Assembly (NCBI GenBank): GCA_903882805.1
Contig: CAIRYK010000087.1
Location: forward strand, 1 to 64,000
DNA: 64,000 nt
DNA from: an uncultured Bacteroidota bacterium
Lineage (GTDB): Bacteria; Bacteroidota; Bacteroidia; Chitinophagales; Chitinophagaceae
Direction: 5' to 3'
In this document: piece by piece, positions 10,401-19,343 of the stretch
Numbering within the stretch: the first letter of the stretch is position 1
How the letters are laid out: each line of letters opens with the position of its first letter
Notes under the pieces: model-generated
What the model saw: the letters and a program-made list of their open reading frames with translations, nothing else
Databases searched by the model: none
What the model was told of the DNA's origin: nothing
Made by a program: the position numbers and the translations under genes

Positions 10401-12643
10401 GGTCGTGCGCTTATTGTTATATCCTGACTACCAACCATTGATGCGCTGCATAGCGTTACTGGGTCGGTGGCCATTACTGTATAACTTCCCGCACCGGTTT
10501 GTGGTCCAAAATCGAGTGTGGAACCTGTTCCCAATACTATAGCTCCCAGCGATACACCATTAAACAACTTATAGCTAATGCCCGCAACTGAACCATCCAG
10601 GTAAATGTGCGAACCAGCTCCGCCAGCGCAATAGCTGCCGCCGCCAGTGACGTTGAATGGAGCTGGTAACGGATGTTCGTATATTGTAGCGCTGCCCGCC
10701 ATATCATTGCTACAACCAGTTACCGCATTTGTAGCCATAACCGTATAAGTACCAATACTCGACAATACTCCAAAATCTAAACCTGATAAAGAACCCGGCA
10801 CTACCGGACCAACGGGTGTAGAACCATAATACAATTGATAATTTACTCCATTTACCGAACCATTTAGACCAATGTGCACGCCCGCGCCCCCGGGGCAATA
10901 GCCGCCGCCGCCAGTTACCGTATTTACGTTTGGCTTAGGATTTACCAATACAGGTATAGTGGTATAGCAACCGGTGGCTGTGTGCGTAAAGGTAACAGGA
11001 ACGGTACCTGCAGCAATACCGGTTACCAAACCACTTATTGGGTGTACAGTTGCCAACGACAAATTGCCACTTGCAAAAGTACCAACCCCCGAACCTGTTA
11101 GCGTTGTTACGCTACCAGCGCATACCGATGAAACTCCGGTTATTGGCAGTGGAAGTGGATTTACTGTAAGCGCTGCAGAAGTAGTGCAACCCGTAGGCAA
11201 AGTATACATTATAGAAGGAGCGCCGGCTGCAACTGCTGTAACCAAACCTGTAGCGGGATTGACTGAAGCCTGAAAAGTGTTGCTGCTCGACCATGTGCCA
11301 AATGTAGAAGTGGTGGTAAATGTAGACGATTGACCAACGCACAAACTAGTTACGCCGGAAATAGAAGCGGGTAGTGGATTTACCGTAACTGGCGAAACCA
11401 CATAACATCCCGACGGCATTTGATAGCTCATAGATACTGCGCCTGCAGCGATACCGCTTACAATGCCAGTAAGCGAACCTATTGTTGCCAGCGCTGGGGC
11501 GCTGCTGATCCAACGGCCGCCAGACATTGTATTAGATAGCGCTATGCTACTGCCTACGCATACTGCCGATGGACCTGTTGATGCCGGCGGTTGGGTGTTT
11601 ACGGTTACTGCTGTTGTTGCATTGCAACCAGTAGGTAATGAATAGGTAATGATTGATGTGCCGGGAGAAACGCCTGCCGCTAAGCCAGTGCCTACATTTA
11701 CCGTAGCTATTGCCGGCGCGCTGCTGCTCCATGTGCCCGACGGCGGAGTAGTAGATAGCGCCGATGAAACGCCGGTGCACAAGTTTGTGTTGCCAGTAAT
11801 AGGCGTTGGGGTAAGGTTTACGGTTACATATACTTTGGTAGATATGTTTACTGTACCGTCAGAAACATTGATTGTAAATGAATCGGCGCCCGAATAGCCA
11901 GGATTGGGGCGATAGGTAAGCCCTGAAGGCACCACATTGCCGCCGGTAGATGTAGCTGTAGCCGGAAAGCCAGCCAGCGTTCCCCGGGCAGGAGCGGTAG
12001 TTACCGTCCATCTTTCTGTTTGGGCTAAGTCGCCATCACTGATGGTTAGTAAAGTATTGATGGATGTTGCAGCCGCATCTTGGCAAACAGACATATTCTT
12101 GGGGGTACCGCCCACAAATGTTGGGGCAACGTTTGGTGGAATTACATTGAAAACAACGGTCATTGTTTGCGATACAGCGCCGCAGGTAGTACCATTTATG
12201 CCACCCCAGTTGCTGTTGGCTATGTTAGGGCGAATATTATAACCTGAGTTACAGTTACATCCGCTGCCTGTGTTGGTTAACTCTACAATTGTGCCTCCGC
12301 ATCCGCTGCCGCAATTTGTATATACGCCCCAGTTTTGCCCGTCCGACGACCACGACCCTGCGGTTGCAGTTCGTAGGGCTGCCGCTACAGCCGCCGCTAT
12401 TGTGGGGTTAGTACAGGTAATACCTGTAGTGTTCTGGCTTCCGCTGATGGTGAAAGACAGGTACGTGTAGCTGGTGGTGAGCGAAGCCCTGAACGCATCC
12501 CAGGCAGTACACTGTGTAGTAGGCGTAGCTCCGCCTATGAAGTTTTGAGAATACGTAAGCGTTGTCTGTGCATTCGCTTTACATATCCATCCTGAGAAGA
12601 GAGCTGTCAGGATGAGCAGCTTTGAGAGGTAAAACCGGTTCAT
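7439..12643 (-). CDS. Giant T9SS-secreted repeat protein (paralogue 1)
   Basis: About 1734 residues from the signal-peptide start (MNRFYLSKLLILTALFSG, cut near NAQ). The open frame extends 28 codons further upstream, but those lack sense as a leader. In order: a unique N-terminal region to ~175; a cadherin-like module (~176-285) containing YRPNPGYSGADSFTINVSDG; four Ig/BIG-like repeats (to ~575) of the type GTWSSS...IATV...GLVTGVAAGTSIITY; nine ~88-residue repeats (~580-1380) starting GGGxYCxGGxG and ending TGCxxxMxG, each with two Cys that could form a disulfide; three Ig/PKD-like modules; and a T9SS type A sorting domain (LLPNPNKGAF ... NGMYILNM) at ~1650-1734. Probably a cell-surface or released adhesin. 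It shares its architecture with the next gene. Confidence 0.88.
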   Translation of the reverse strand: MNRFYLSKLLILTALFSGWICKANAQTTLTYSQNFIGGATPTTQCTAWDAFRASLTTSYTYLSFTISGSQNTTGITCTNPTIAAAVAAALRTATAGSWSSDGQNWGVYTNCGSGCGGTIVELTNTGSGCNCNSGYNIRPNIANSNWGGINGTTCGAVSQTMTVVFNVIPPNVAPTFVGGTPKNMSVCQDAAATSINTLLTISDGDLAQTERWTVTTAPARGTLAGFPATATSTGGNVVPSGLTYRPNPGYSGADSFTINVSDGTVNISTKVYVTVNLTPTPITGNTNLCTGVSSALSTTPPSGTWSSSAPAIATVNVGTGLAAGVSPGTSIITYSLPTGCNATTAVTVNTQPPASTGPSAVCVGSSIALSNTMSGGRWISSAPALATIGSLTGIVSGIAAGAVSMSYQMPSGCYVVSPVTVNPLPASISGVTSLCVGQSSTFTTTSTFGTWSSSNTFQASVNPATGLVTAVAAGAPSIMYTLPTGCTTSAALTVNPLPLPITGVSSVCAGSVTTLTGSGVGTFASGNLSLATVHPISGLVTGIAAGTVPVTFTHTATGCYTTIPVLVNPKPNVNTVTGGGGYCPGGAGVHIGLNGSVNGVNYQLYYGSTPVGPVVPGSLSGLDFGVLSSIGTYTVMATNAVTGCSNDMAGSATIYEHPLPAPFNVTGGGSYCAGGAGSHIYLDGSVAGISYKLFNGVSLGAIVLGTGSTLDFGPQTGAGSYTVMATDPVTLCSASMVGSQDITISARPTFFDINAGGRYCAGGAGVEITLSNSTPGVNYRLFNGLTQVDSVLGIGGILSFGNKTAPGSYTIVGINISNNCYSPMNGTAVIGINPLPTAYNVSGGGAYCTGSVGPHVGLDFSVNGTDYTLTNSLTGVISTVAGANSGLDFGIMSAPGVYTVSARIAATGCTNNMAGSVTVTENTLPTAYNVTGGGDYCVGGAGVPVGLDLSEPGFKYQLYKGGSPIGGLVTGTGLALNFGLQTAPGVYTVQGRNNVTGCVAGMTGGVNVAVKALPTVYTVMGGGNYCEGAAGAEVRLSSSDTGVNYQLWTASTLVATVAGVGGRLSFGLQTIAGTYRVVAVNAYTPCTRNMNGTVTVGINPLPASYRVTGGGDYCSGGSGRHIGLTTSNRGISYQLLNGLTPVGVPLDGTGSVLDFGTLTGGGAYTILATNVATGCAATMAGIANININQLPDVFNVTGGGAFCEGTTGITVGLDSAVAGINYQLWNGTRAIGAPVTGTTPISFGAQTFSGFYTVIATNPVTTCSALMAGNANVLQHPAPRVYTVSGGGSYCAGGSGVHILLSGSELGGITYQVYKDLAPVGSFFAGTGIALDLGAYTDAGTYKIMATNTATSCTSAMNDSASIAINPLLTPSVTVNATTGANICAGVMATYTPTAVNGGSSPTYEWKVNGATMGYGASFRYAPANNDSISVILTSNALCATPTTADGKMIMTVNPNATPSVSVAATGGSKVCPGQTSTFTATPVFGGTAPAYTWRVNGLIVGTNSPAFSYVANDSDVIFCTMASNFACRTSDFVLSNNVIITVDAPIMPSFIIEAEPGTTIISGEPLTLKAVITNDSPVSVTYQWSVNGVAIAGATNAEYTSATLRNFDVVKCCVTNHNSCGASAAVCNTETIVVHANVGVTTTADNKQDVALLPNPNKGAFIIKGYTGAATSDYVTLEVTNMMGQMVHTQSVLAVNGRINEQLQMNAALANGMYILNMRSAAGSKAFHFVIER

Positions 12644-13059
12644 ACAAATCGTGTTTTGGTTAAATAAATAGATAGAATTCAAAAAGGTAGTTGAAAGGCA
12701 GCAGATCAAAGAACTAATAACAGGCAAGCAACTTAGTATGTTTTAACCATTTCGCCAATCAAAAACCAACGAAACGGAAGCAAAATCACTCAGCAAACAG
12801 CACAATACAAAAACAAATGCGTATAGTAAAGATTTTCAAGGGTTTACACCCAAGACCTCAAAATATCACGTGTTTACCATTTTATTACACTTTGTAAATA
12901 CAGGAAAACAACTTCTACATCGTTAATCGGCCCAATAACAAAGTACTATACAGTAGCAAAACGAAAAAGAAACAAATAAGTATAAAAATATTAACTCTTA
13001 GTAATAATTATTGTTCCGGTGTCAAATTTCAAAAAAGCTACAGTCTCTACTTATAAGAG
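12644..13059. other. AT-rich intergenic region between the two giant repeat genes
   Basis: About 415 bases of upstream DNA for the first giant gene. It is AT-rich, with no credible open frame and no clear TAnnTTTG element on the minus strand. The promoter could not be located. Confidence 0.5.
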
Positions 13060-13092
13060 AAACGGGGAGCCCGTTTCCGAAGCTCCCCGTTT
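13060..13092 (-). terminator. Terminator of the second giant repeat protein
   Basis: An 11-bp stem AAACGGGGAGC / GCTCCCCGTTT just past the stop at 13117. The T-run on the minus strand is weak and lies some 25 bases further on. Confidence 0.7.
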
Positions 13093-13116
13093 CAAGGCTT
13101 TTAGACCTGTATTTTC

Positions 13117-16100
13117 TTATTGTTCTATAACAATATGGAAGGTAGTATTCTCTGCGCCAGAACGAACGCTAAGGATGTACATACCGTTTGGTAATGATCT
13201 ATCAAGTTGTACCTGAGTATTAATATCGCCGTTTGTAGTCTGTGCTTTTGCAGCGTAAACTATCTGACCCAGCATATTGGCAACTTCAATGGTTACATCC
13301 TGATCATTTGTTACTGCAAATGTACCTTTTACTGTAAATGTGCCCTTGTTAGGGTTTGGAGCTACACTAATGTTGTTGTTAGCCGCATTTACTGGTTGCA
13401 CACCCAGTCTGTTCTTGGTCATTACTACAGAATTGAATGCTGGTACGCCACCGCATGCGCCGCTCGATACTATCTGGCAAGAAACTGAATCTCCGTCATT
13501 GAAAGAGCTGCTAGTGAATGACTGCGTGTTAGCGCCTGCCAAGGCACGACCGTTCAGGTACCATTGGTAGGTAGGCGTTGTACCGCCGTTGGTTACAATT
13601 GCTTTCAGCGTAATACTCTGACCCGGTGCAAAGCTTGTACCTGGAGTAGCCAGTATTGCTACTGTAGGCACCGCCGGAACTTCTACTGTCATCAACTCGC
13701 TGTTGCTGAATACGGTATCGGTAGTGCGGCAAGTAAAGTTGCTACCCATCATAAATATTACCACATCGCCATCTGCTGGCGCATAAGTAAATGTAGTAGA
13801 TCCTGTAGCTACCACTGTGCTGTTCTTAATCCACGTATACGTTGGGGCAGTACCACCATAATTAACATCGGCTGTGAAGGTTACAGCTGTACCACGGCAT
13901 ACGGTATTTGGCGTAGATGCCGACAATGTAACTGCTGGGGTTTGCACTGGGCTTACTGTTATGCTCAGGTTGTTAGTAGCTGTTGTTGGTCGTGCGCATG
14001 CTTCGCTGCTGGTAAGTATAGTTGTAACGATATCGCCCATAGCAGGAGTATAGTTATAGCTGCTGCCTGCGCCTACGTTAACACCGTTTACTTTCCACTG
14101 ATAAGAAGGAGTAGAACCGCCGTTGGTTGGAATAGCTGTGAATGTTGCATTGCTGCCGCTACATACTGTTGCGCTTCCAGTGCTTGAGCTGATGGCAACC
14201 GCTGGTGTTACTATAGCATTTTCAGTTACTACAGCAGTTCCAGACATGTTTGCTCTACAACCTGTTGCTGGGTTGATAGCTACCACGTGGTATACACCGG
14301 CTCTTTGTGGGCCAAAGTGCAACTCAATACCCGCGCCTGCGCGAGGTGTACCTACTGCAGTTGTGCCATTGTAAAGCTGATAGTTAGTACCTGCGCTCGA
14401 TAAGTTAATAGCCACATCTACACCTGGCATGTCAGCGCAGTAACTACCGCCGGGCAACATGTTCCATACAGTTGGCAGTGGGTTAATACGCACATTTGCG
14501 CTACCTATCATTGCTATGCTGCATCCTGTTGCTGAGTTTGTCGCTACTACAGTATAGTCGCCGGCAGTTGTTTGTGCGCCAAAGTCGACCATGAAACCTG
14601 TCCCTGCTACCGGTGCGCCTACTGGCGTAGTACCTACCATTAGTTGGTAATCAACGCCTGTAGCTGTTCCGCTAATATAAATGTGCGAACCTGCGCCGCC
14701 AGCGCAATATGCGCCGCCGCCGTATACCGTATACTGATCAGGAAGCGGATTGCGAACTATAGTTGCGCTTCCGGTCATCAATTTACTGCAACCAGTTGTT
14801 ACGTTAGTTGCCAATATTGTGTATGTGCCTGGAGCTGTTTGCAAACCATAGTTGAGCGCAACGCCTGTACTACCGTTGAGTGGGCTGCCGGTTGAAGAAC
14901 CGTCGAGCAACAACTGATAGCTCATTCCTGAATTAGAATTATCGAGACCTACTGCAAAACCTGTACCGCCTGCGCAATAGCTACCACCGCCGGTAACAGT
15001 GTGCGCATCAGGCAATGGGTTAGTGCCAATTGTTGCAGATCCGTTCATGCTATTTACGCAAGTAGTCAAATTGTTAGTAGCTATTACTGTATAGTTGCCA
15101 ATTCCTGTCTGCAAACCAAAATCGAGTGGACGGCCGGTTGTACCCGCTACAGGTGCGCCTACCATACCGGTAATGCTGTTGTATAACTGATAAGATACGC
15201 CTGTTGTAGAACCAGATAACAATACATGTACACCTGTGCCGCCAACGCAATAGTTACCGCCGCCGCCAACATTATAAGCTGTTGGCAAAGGATTGATAGT
15301 TAGCGTGATGCTGCTGCCCATGTTTGTAGCGCAACCAGATATTGTGTTGCTACCTACAACTGTATAAGTTCCGGGAGCTAACTGATAGCCAAAGTGTAAC
15401 GTATCGCCTGTGCCGGTGATAGCTGAGCCAACAGGAGTAGAACCATTATAAAGTTGATATTGAATACCTGCCTCAGAACCAGACAACATAATGTCTACGC
15501 CTGCACCGCCTGCGCAATAGCTGCTGCTAGCGCTTGTAAGCAAATAAGATGCCGGAGGTGTATTTACTATTATTGTAGCATTTAGGTTCATGTCTTTCTG
15601 GCAACCGTTAAGCGCGTTCTCACCTATAACTGTATAGGTGCCCGCCATTGTCTGATAGCCGAAATCGATACCTGAACTTGAACCGGCTACGGTACCCAAA
15701 GGAGTAACGCCATTGAACAAGTGATAGTTTACGCCTACAGCCGAATAGCTAAGGCCAACGTGACGACCGAGACCGCCTGTGCAATATTCGCCGCCGCCTG
15801 TTACATCATAAGCATCTGGCAACAGATTGATCGTAACATAAGCGCTATCAGCCAAAGTTGTAGTGCAACCAGTAACGGTATTCGTTGCGACGATAGTATA
15901 ACCGCCCTGCGCAGTGCGTAAGCCGAAATCAAGCGGCATGCCTGCTGTGCCATCTATAGGTGCGCCTGATGGCAGTCCGCCATACATTAGTTGATATCTA
16001 ACATTGTTTTGTGAATTGGTATAACCAACATGCACACCTATACCGCCTGCGCAATAGCTGCTGTCGGGGGTAAAGGAATAGGAGCTTGGCAATGGATTGA

Positions 16101-18681
16101 TAGAAACCGGAGCTGTGCCCACCATGTTTGCATAGCAACCAGTAACTAAGTCGGTGCCTATTATTGTATAGTTGCCAGCAGCCATTTTATTACCAAAAGA
16201 AAGCATACCGCCTACGCCGTTCAGCGAATCGCCGGTTGGTCTGCCATCCAGATACAATTTATATTTTACTGTAAAGTCAGATGGTGTAATCATTACTTCA
16301 GTTCCAGCGCCGCCTGCGCAATAGCTACCATCGCCAACAGATGTAACCGTATAAGCAGTAGGTAATGCGCTTGCCGCTATTACTGCATTCAGGTTCATTA
16401 ATGCTGTACAACCAGTTGTATTGTTAGTCGCCATTACTGTATAGTCGCCGGCAGTTTGTGCCCCGAAGTCGAGGTCTGAACTTGAGCCGGGAAGTATTAT
16501 ACCTGTTGCCACGCCTGTGTTATACAATTCGTAGTTAACGCCTGGAGTAGAGTTGCGCAGTCCTACATGCAAACCAGCAGTGTATGGACAATAGAAACCA
16601 GTACCCTCATTATATACATCATAAACATTAGGGTTTCTGTTCATGATAATTCTTGGGTTACCTGTCATTGTTGAAGTACAACCAGTAGATGGGTCGGTAG
16701 CTACCAGTGTGTAAGTGCCGGCAGGTTGTAAACCAAAATCAAGTGCGCCGCCTGGCGATGGCACTGTTGGGGATACTGTTGTTTCACTTGATAGCGTGTA
16801 CAATACACCTGCATCAGAGTTATCAGTTTGCACATTTACACCAGCTATCGACTCGCAATAAGCAGTACCTGATGCGCTTAGCGTGTATACCGTAGGTAAT
16901 GGATTAATACTGATATTTACTGAACCAGTCATATTATTAACGCAACCTGCATTGCTCGTAGCCTGAAGCGTATAAGTGCCGGCCGGAGTCAGAAGACCAA
17001 AATCGAGACCTGAGCCTGAACCTGTAACCGGACCGCCAAATGCACTTCCGTTTCTAAATAGTTGGTATTGCGATGTTGTGCTAGAAGCGGTAGTAACTAA
17101 ACGTACGCCAGCGCCACCGCTGCAGTAACTTGTTGAGCCAATAGAGATCAACGATACTGGAGAGGGGAGAGCATTTACTGTAACCGCTCTGGTTACAAAA
17201 CAACCAGTGCTTGTGAGGCGATAGGTAATATTTGAGGTACCAGCCGACACGCCAGTAACAAGACCCGATGTTGAATTGACAGTGGCAATACCTACGCCGA
17301 CATTGAACCATGTTCCGCCCGGCGTTGAGTTGCTCAATGTGGTGGTTGCTCCGGCGCAAAGGCTGGATGTGCCGCCAATACCTATAGGCGCATTGTTTAC
17401 AGTAACAGTATTAGTAGAGTAACAGCCCGATGGCATAACATAAGAAATAATTGATGTACCAGCTGTAACGCCTGTAACAATACCTGTGAGGCCTATTGTA
17501 GCTACAAATGTGCTTGCACTGCTCCATGCACCGCCCGAAGTGGTAGTACTGAGCGTGACATTATTACCAGCGCATACGCTTGTGGTTCCGGTAATGGCTG
17601 CCGGTACCGTACTAACCGTAACGATTGCCGTATCTATTCCGCTGTTGGTATTACATGGTCTGATATTAGCATAGGTTATCATTGCTGTACCTATACCTAC
17701 GCTTGTTACAGCGCCTGTATTAGATATTGTAGCTACAGCTGGATTTAGGCTACCCCAAACACCGCCGGGCGATGCTGTAGAATTGGCAAGAGGTATTGCC
17801 ACGCCTATGCCGCACATGGGTACTACGCCAGTGATCGCGCCGCGCACGGCCGGAGTACATAAAGGTGTAATTGATACTGTACCGTTGCCAGTGGTATTAT
17901 ATCCCTGAGTGTGCGTTATGCCAGAAGTAAGTGTAGGGTCGGTATAAGACGAGCCGCCGCCGCCGCCGCCCCAGCTACCGCCGCCGCCGCCATAATAGCC
18001 GCCGCCGCCGCCGCCGCCCGCCGAGCCCGGAGAATTGGTTGGCGCCGTACTTGCTACTCCGCCAAAACGTAAAGCGCCATTGGCCGAAGTGCCATAGGTG
18101 CTGTAAGTACCGCCTAAGCCGGGACTTGTGCTGCCGCCAGTGCCGCAATATTCTGAGCTGCAGTTTGATGCGTTGCCCGCCACGATTCCGCCGCCATTAC
18201 CGCCGGGGTTGGTACAGTTGCAACCACCGCCGCCGCCAGCGCCTGCTATTACAACTCTATCGTTTATGGAATAGGGAGATACCATTATTTCTGAACCGCC
18301 GCCGCCGCCGCCGCCGCCGTAACTGGGTAAGCTGGTGCAATAACCGCCGCGCGCTGTTGCATTATTATATCCACCGGCAACGCTCGTACTCGCAATTCCG
18401 TTTGAGCCTGCGCCGCCCACAACAACCTGAAGAACTGCGCCTGGAGTAACGGTAAGCGTACATACCACTCTACCTCCATAGCCACCGCGCTGACTAGTGC
18501 TTGACATACCGCCAATAGCGCCCTGCATGTCGATAGCCAGATTAGTAATTCCAGAAGGAACGGTGTAATTCTGAACAGTCCCGGTGTAGGAAAATACCGA
18601 AGTTTGAGCCTTAAGAGCCAAATTGCATCCTAATAGGAGGGTTAGTAGGACCAACAATTTTGAAGGGTAGAATCGATTCAT
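13117..18681 (-). CDS. Giant T9SS-secreted repeat protein (paralogue 2) with glycine-rich domain
   Basis: 1854 residues with signal peptide MNRFYPSKLLVLLTLLLG...KAQ. Residues ~30-280 form a very Gly-rich domain (GGGGGGGGSEIM, YYGGGGGSWGGGGGGSSY, VVIAGAGGGGGCNC) resembling the ALK/LTK-type glycine-rich domain seen in secreted bacterial proteins. Three Ig/BIG-like repeats follow (~285-515), then eleven copies of the ~88-residue YCxGG...TGC repeat (~515-1490), three Ig/PKD-like modules and a T9SS type A sorting domain (VAPNPNKGTF ... NGMYILSV). The paralogue upstream shares everything except the N-terminal domain, so the pair arose by tandem duplication with swapping of the tip domain. Likely a surface adhesin. 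The ligand is unknown. Confidence 0.88.
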   Translation of the reverse strand: MNRFYPSKLLVLLTLLLGCNLALKAQTSVFSYTGTVQNYTVPSGITNLAIDMQGAIGGMSSTSQRGGYGGRVVCTLTVTPGAVLQVVVGGAGSNGIASTSVAGGYNNATARGGYCTSLPSYGGGGGGGGSEIMVSPYSINDRVVIAGAGGGGGCNCTNPGGNGGGIVAGNASNCSSEYCGTGGSTSPGLGGTYSTYGTSANGALRFGGVASTAPTNSPGSAGGGGGGGYYGGGGGSWGGGGGGSSYTDPTLTSGITHTQGYNTTGNGTVSITPLCTPAVRGAITGVVPMCGIGVAIPLANSTASPGGVWGSLNPAVATISNTGAVTSVGIGTAMITYANIRPCNTNSGIDTAIVTVSTVPAAITGTTSVCAGNNVTLSTTTSGGAWSSASTFVATIGLTGIVTGVTAGTSIISYVMPSGCYSTNTVTVNNAPIGIGGTSSLCAGATTTLSNSTPGGTWFNVGVGIATVNSTSGLVTGVSAGTSNITYRLTSTGCFVTRAVTVNALPSPVSLISIGSTSYCSGGAGVRLVTTASSTTSQYQLFRNGSAFGGPVTGSGSGLDFGLLTPAGTYTLQATSNAGCVNNMTGSVNISINPLPTVYTLSASGTAYCESIAGVNVQTDNSDAGVLYTLSSETTVSPTVPSPGGALDFGLQPAGTYTLVATDPSTGCTSTMTGNPRIIMNRNPNVYDVYNEGTGFYCPYTAGLHVGLRNSTPGVNYELYNTGVATGIILPGSSSDLDFGAQTAGDYTVMATNNTTGCTALMNLNAVIAASALPTAYTVTSVGDGSYCAGGAGTEVMITPSDFTVKYKLYLDGRPTGDSLNGVGGMLSFGNKMAAGNYTIIGTDLVTGCYANMVGTAPVSINPLPSSYSFTPDSSYCAGGIGVHVGYTNSQNNVRYQLMYGGLPSGAPIDGTAGMPLDFGLRTAQGGYTIVATNTVTGCTTTLADSAYVTINLLPDAYDVTGGGEYCTGGLGRHVGLSYSAVGVNYHLFNGVTPLGTVAGSSSGIDFGYQTMAGTYTVIGENALNGCQKDMNLNATIIVNTPPASYLLTSASSSYCAGGAGVDIMLSGSEAGIQYQLYNGSTPVGSAITGTGDTLHFGYQLAPGTYTVVGSNTISGCATNMGSSITLTINPLPTAYNVGGGGNYCVGGTGVHVLLSGSTTGVSYQLYNSITGMVGAPVAGTTGRPLDFGLQTGIGNYTVIATNNLTTCVNSMNGSATIGTNPLPDAHTVTGGGSYCAGGTGFAVGLDNSNSGMSYQLLLDGSSTGSPLNGSTGVALNYGLQTAPGTYTILATNVTTGCSKLMTGSATIVRNPLPDQYTVYGGGAYCAGGAGSHIYISGTATGVDYQLMVGTTPVGAPVAGTGFMVDFGAQTTAGDYTVVATNSATGCSIAMIGSANVRINPLPTVWNMLPGGSYCADMPGVDVAINLSSAGTNYQLYNGTTAVGTPRAGAGIELHFGPQRAGVYHVVAINPATGCRANMSGTAVVTENAIVTPAVAISSSTGSATVCSGSNATFTAIPTNGGSTPSYQWKVNGVNVGAGSSYNYTPAMGDIVTTILTSSEACARPTTATNNLSITVSPVQTPAVTLSASTPNTVCRGTAVTFTADVNYGGTAPTYTWIKNSTVVATGSTTFTYAPADGDVVIFMMGSNFTCRTTDTVFSNSELMTVEVPAVPTVAILATPGTSFAPGQSITLKAIVTNGGTTPTYQWYLNGRALAGANTQSFTSSSFNDGDSVSCQIVSSGACGGVPAFNSVVMTKNRLGVQPVNAANNNISVAPNPNKGTFTVKGTFAVTNDQDVTIEVANMLGQIVYAAKAQTTNGDINTQVQLDRSLPNGMYILSVRSGAENTTFHIVIEQ
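17953..18030 (-). repeat. (GGC)n triplet tracts in the glycine-rich domain
   Basis: On the + strand, runs of CCG triplets at about 17953-18015 encode poly-Gly on the minus strand. A second tract of eight or more triplets lies at about 18296-18319. Slippage would change the number of glycines without changing frame. Confidence 0.75.
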
Positions 18682-18737
18682 AAATACTAATTTAAAAATA
18701 TAAAATAGTTAATGTTCTTCAATTTTTTTGTTACCAG

Positions 18738-18745
18738 CAAACATA
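18738..18745 (-). promoter_or_regulatory. -7 promoter element of paralogue 2
   Basis: The minus strand reads TATGTTTG, matching TAnnTTTG, about 56 bases before the ATG at 18681. Confidence 0.45.
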
Positions 18746-18749
18746 CTGG

Positions 18750-19061
18750 GCGTACACACATACTATTTCCAGTATGCATTGTGCACTTAGCCGGTACGGT
18801 TGTCAGCCATATTTGATATACCACAACGCCCATGTTTTGCCTTTTGCAAACCATAGATATTGTGCATTCTATGTTGAAAACTCGCCCAAACAGAACGAAC
18901 CCAACATAAAATGAGAGTAAATTTATCTAAATAATCCGATAAAAAATACCTGCGCAAAAAAAAAAATTCCTTTTACAGTAAATTGAGCGCCCTAACTAAT
19001 TAGTCCCAACGCAAAAAATTCATAAGTAAGGCCCGAAATATTTACAAACTATTAATAAAAT
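18750..19061. other. Intergenic region upstream of the second giant gene
   Basis: AT-rich, including an A-run near 18955-18970. No coding frame, repeat copy or RNA structure was recognised in it. Confidence 0.5.
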
Positions 19062-19090
19062 GCCCCGGCAAACTGCTGTTTGGCCGGGGC
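19062..19090 (-). terminator. Terminator of the SPFH/RHH operon
   Basis: Stem GCCCCGGC / GCCGGGGC with extra AAAC/GTTT pairing towards the loop. It lies 47 bases past the stop at 19137, and the minus strand continues with TTTTATTAATAG. Confidence 0.7.
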
Positions 19091-19136
19091 TAATAGTCAA
19101 ATATTTATTATTTAATGTGTTTTTTAGCATTGTTTT

Positions 19137-19337
19137 TTAGCTTTCATCCACCGAGGCGATTTGTTCATCGCTTGTTGTGGCATCGCTTGCCTTTTTGCGC
19201 CCCGCTCTTTTCAGCGCGCCGTCTATGAGCCACTCCAGTTGGCCGTTTACGCTTCTGAACTCATCATTTGCCCATTTTTCGAGGGCCTTGTACACGTCTT
19301 CGTCTAGGCGGAGCACAAATGTTTTTTTTGCAGCCAC
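19137..19337 (-). CDS. Small ribbon-helix-helix (Arc-type) DNA-binding protein
   Basis: A 66-residue protein beginning MAAKKTFVLRLDEDVYKALEKWANDEFRS. A short strand (TFVLRL) followed by two helices is the Arc/MetJ ribbon-helix-helix pattern, and the NGQLEWLIDGAL segment is typical of Bacteroidota Arc-family proteins. The tail (~50-66) is polar. The start codon is GTG (19337-19335), only six bases after the TAA of the SPFH gene, so translation is probably coupled. Its role may be to regulate this operon. The link to an SPFH partner is positional. Confidence 0.75.
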   Translation of the reverse strand: MAAKKTFVLRLDEDVYKALEKWANDEFRSVNGQLEWLIDGALKRAGRKKASDATTSDEQIASVDES

Positions 19338-19343
19338 TTGCTA

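Noticed and set aside
14270-14295. TACCACGTGGTA palindrome in paralogue 2 as another ParB site
   Set aside because: Lacks the GTTNCAC flank and lies within repeat coding sequence; probably chance.
18039-18449. Arg-rich open frame on the + strand
   Set aside because: It is the antisense of the Gly-rich coding tract of paralogue 2; composition is a mirror of GGC/CCG codons.
7439-18681. Regular GC-rich motif spacing of about 260-270 bases that looks CRISPR-like
   Set aside because: The period is that of the ~88-residue protein repeats; spacing is too large and the units are coding.
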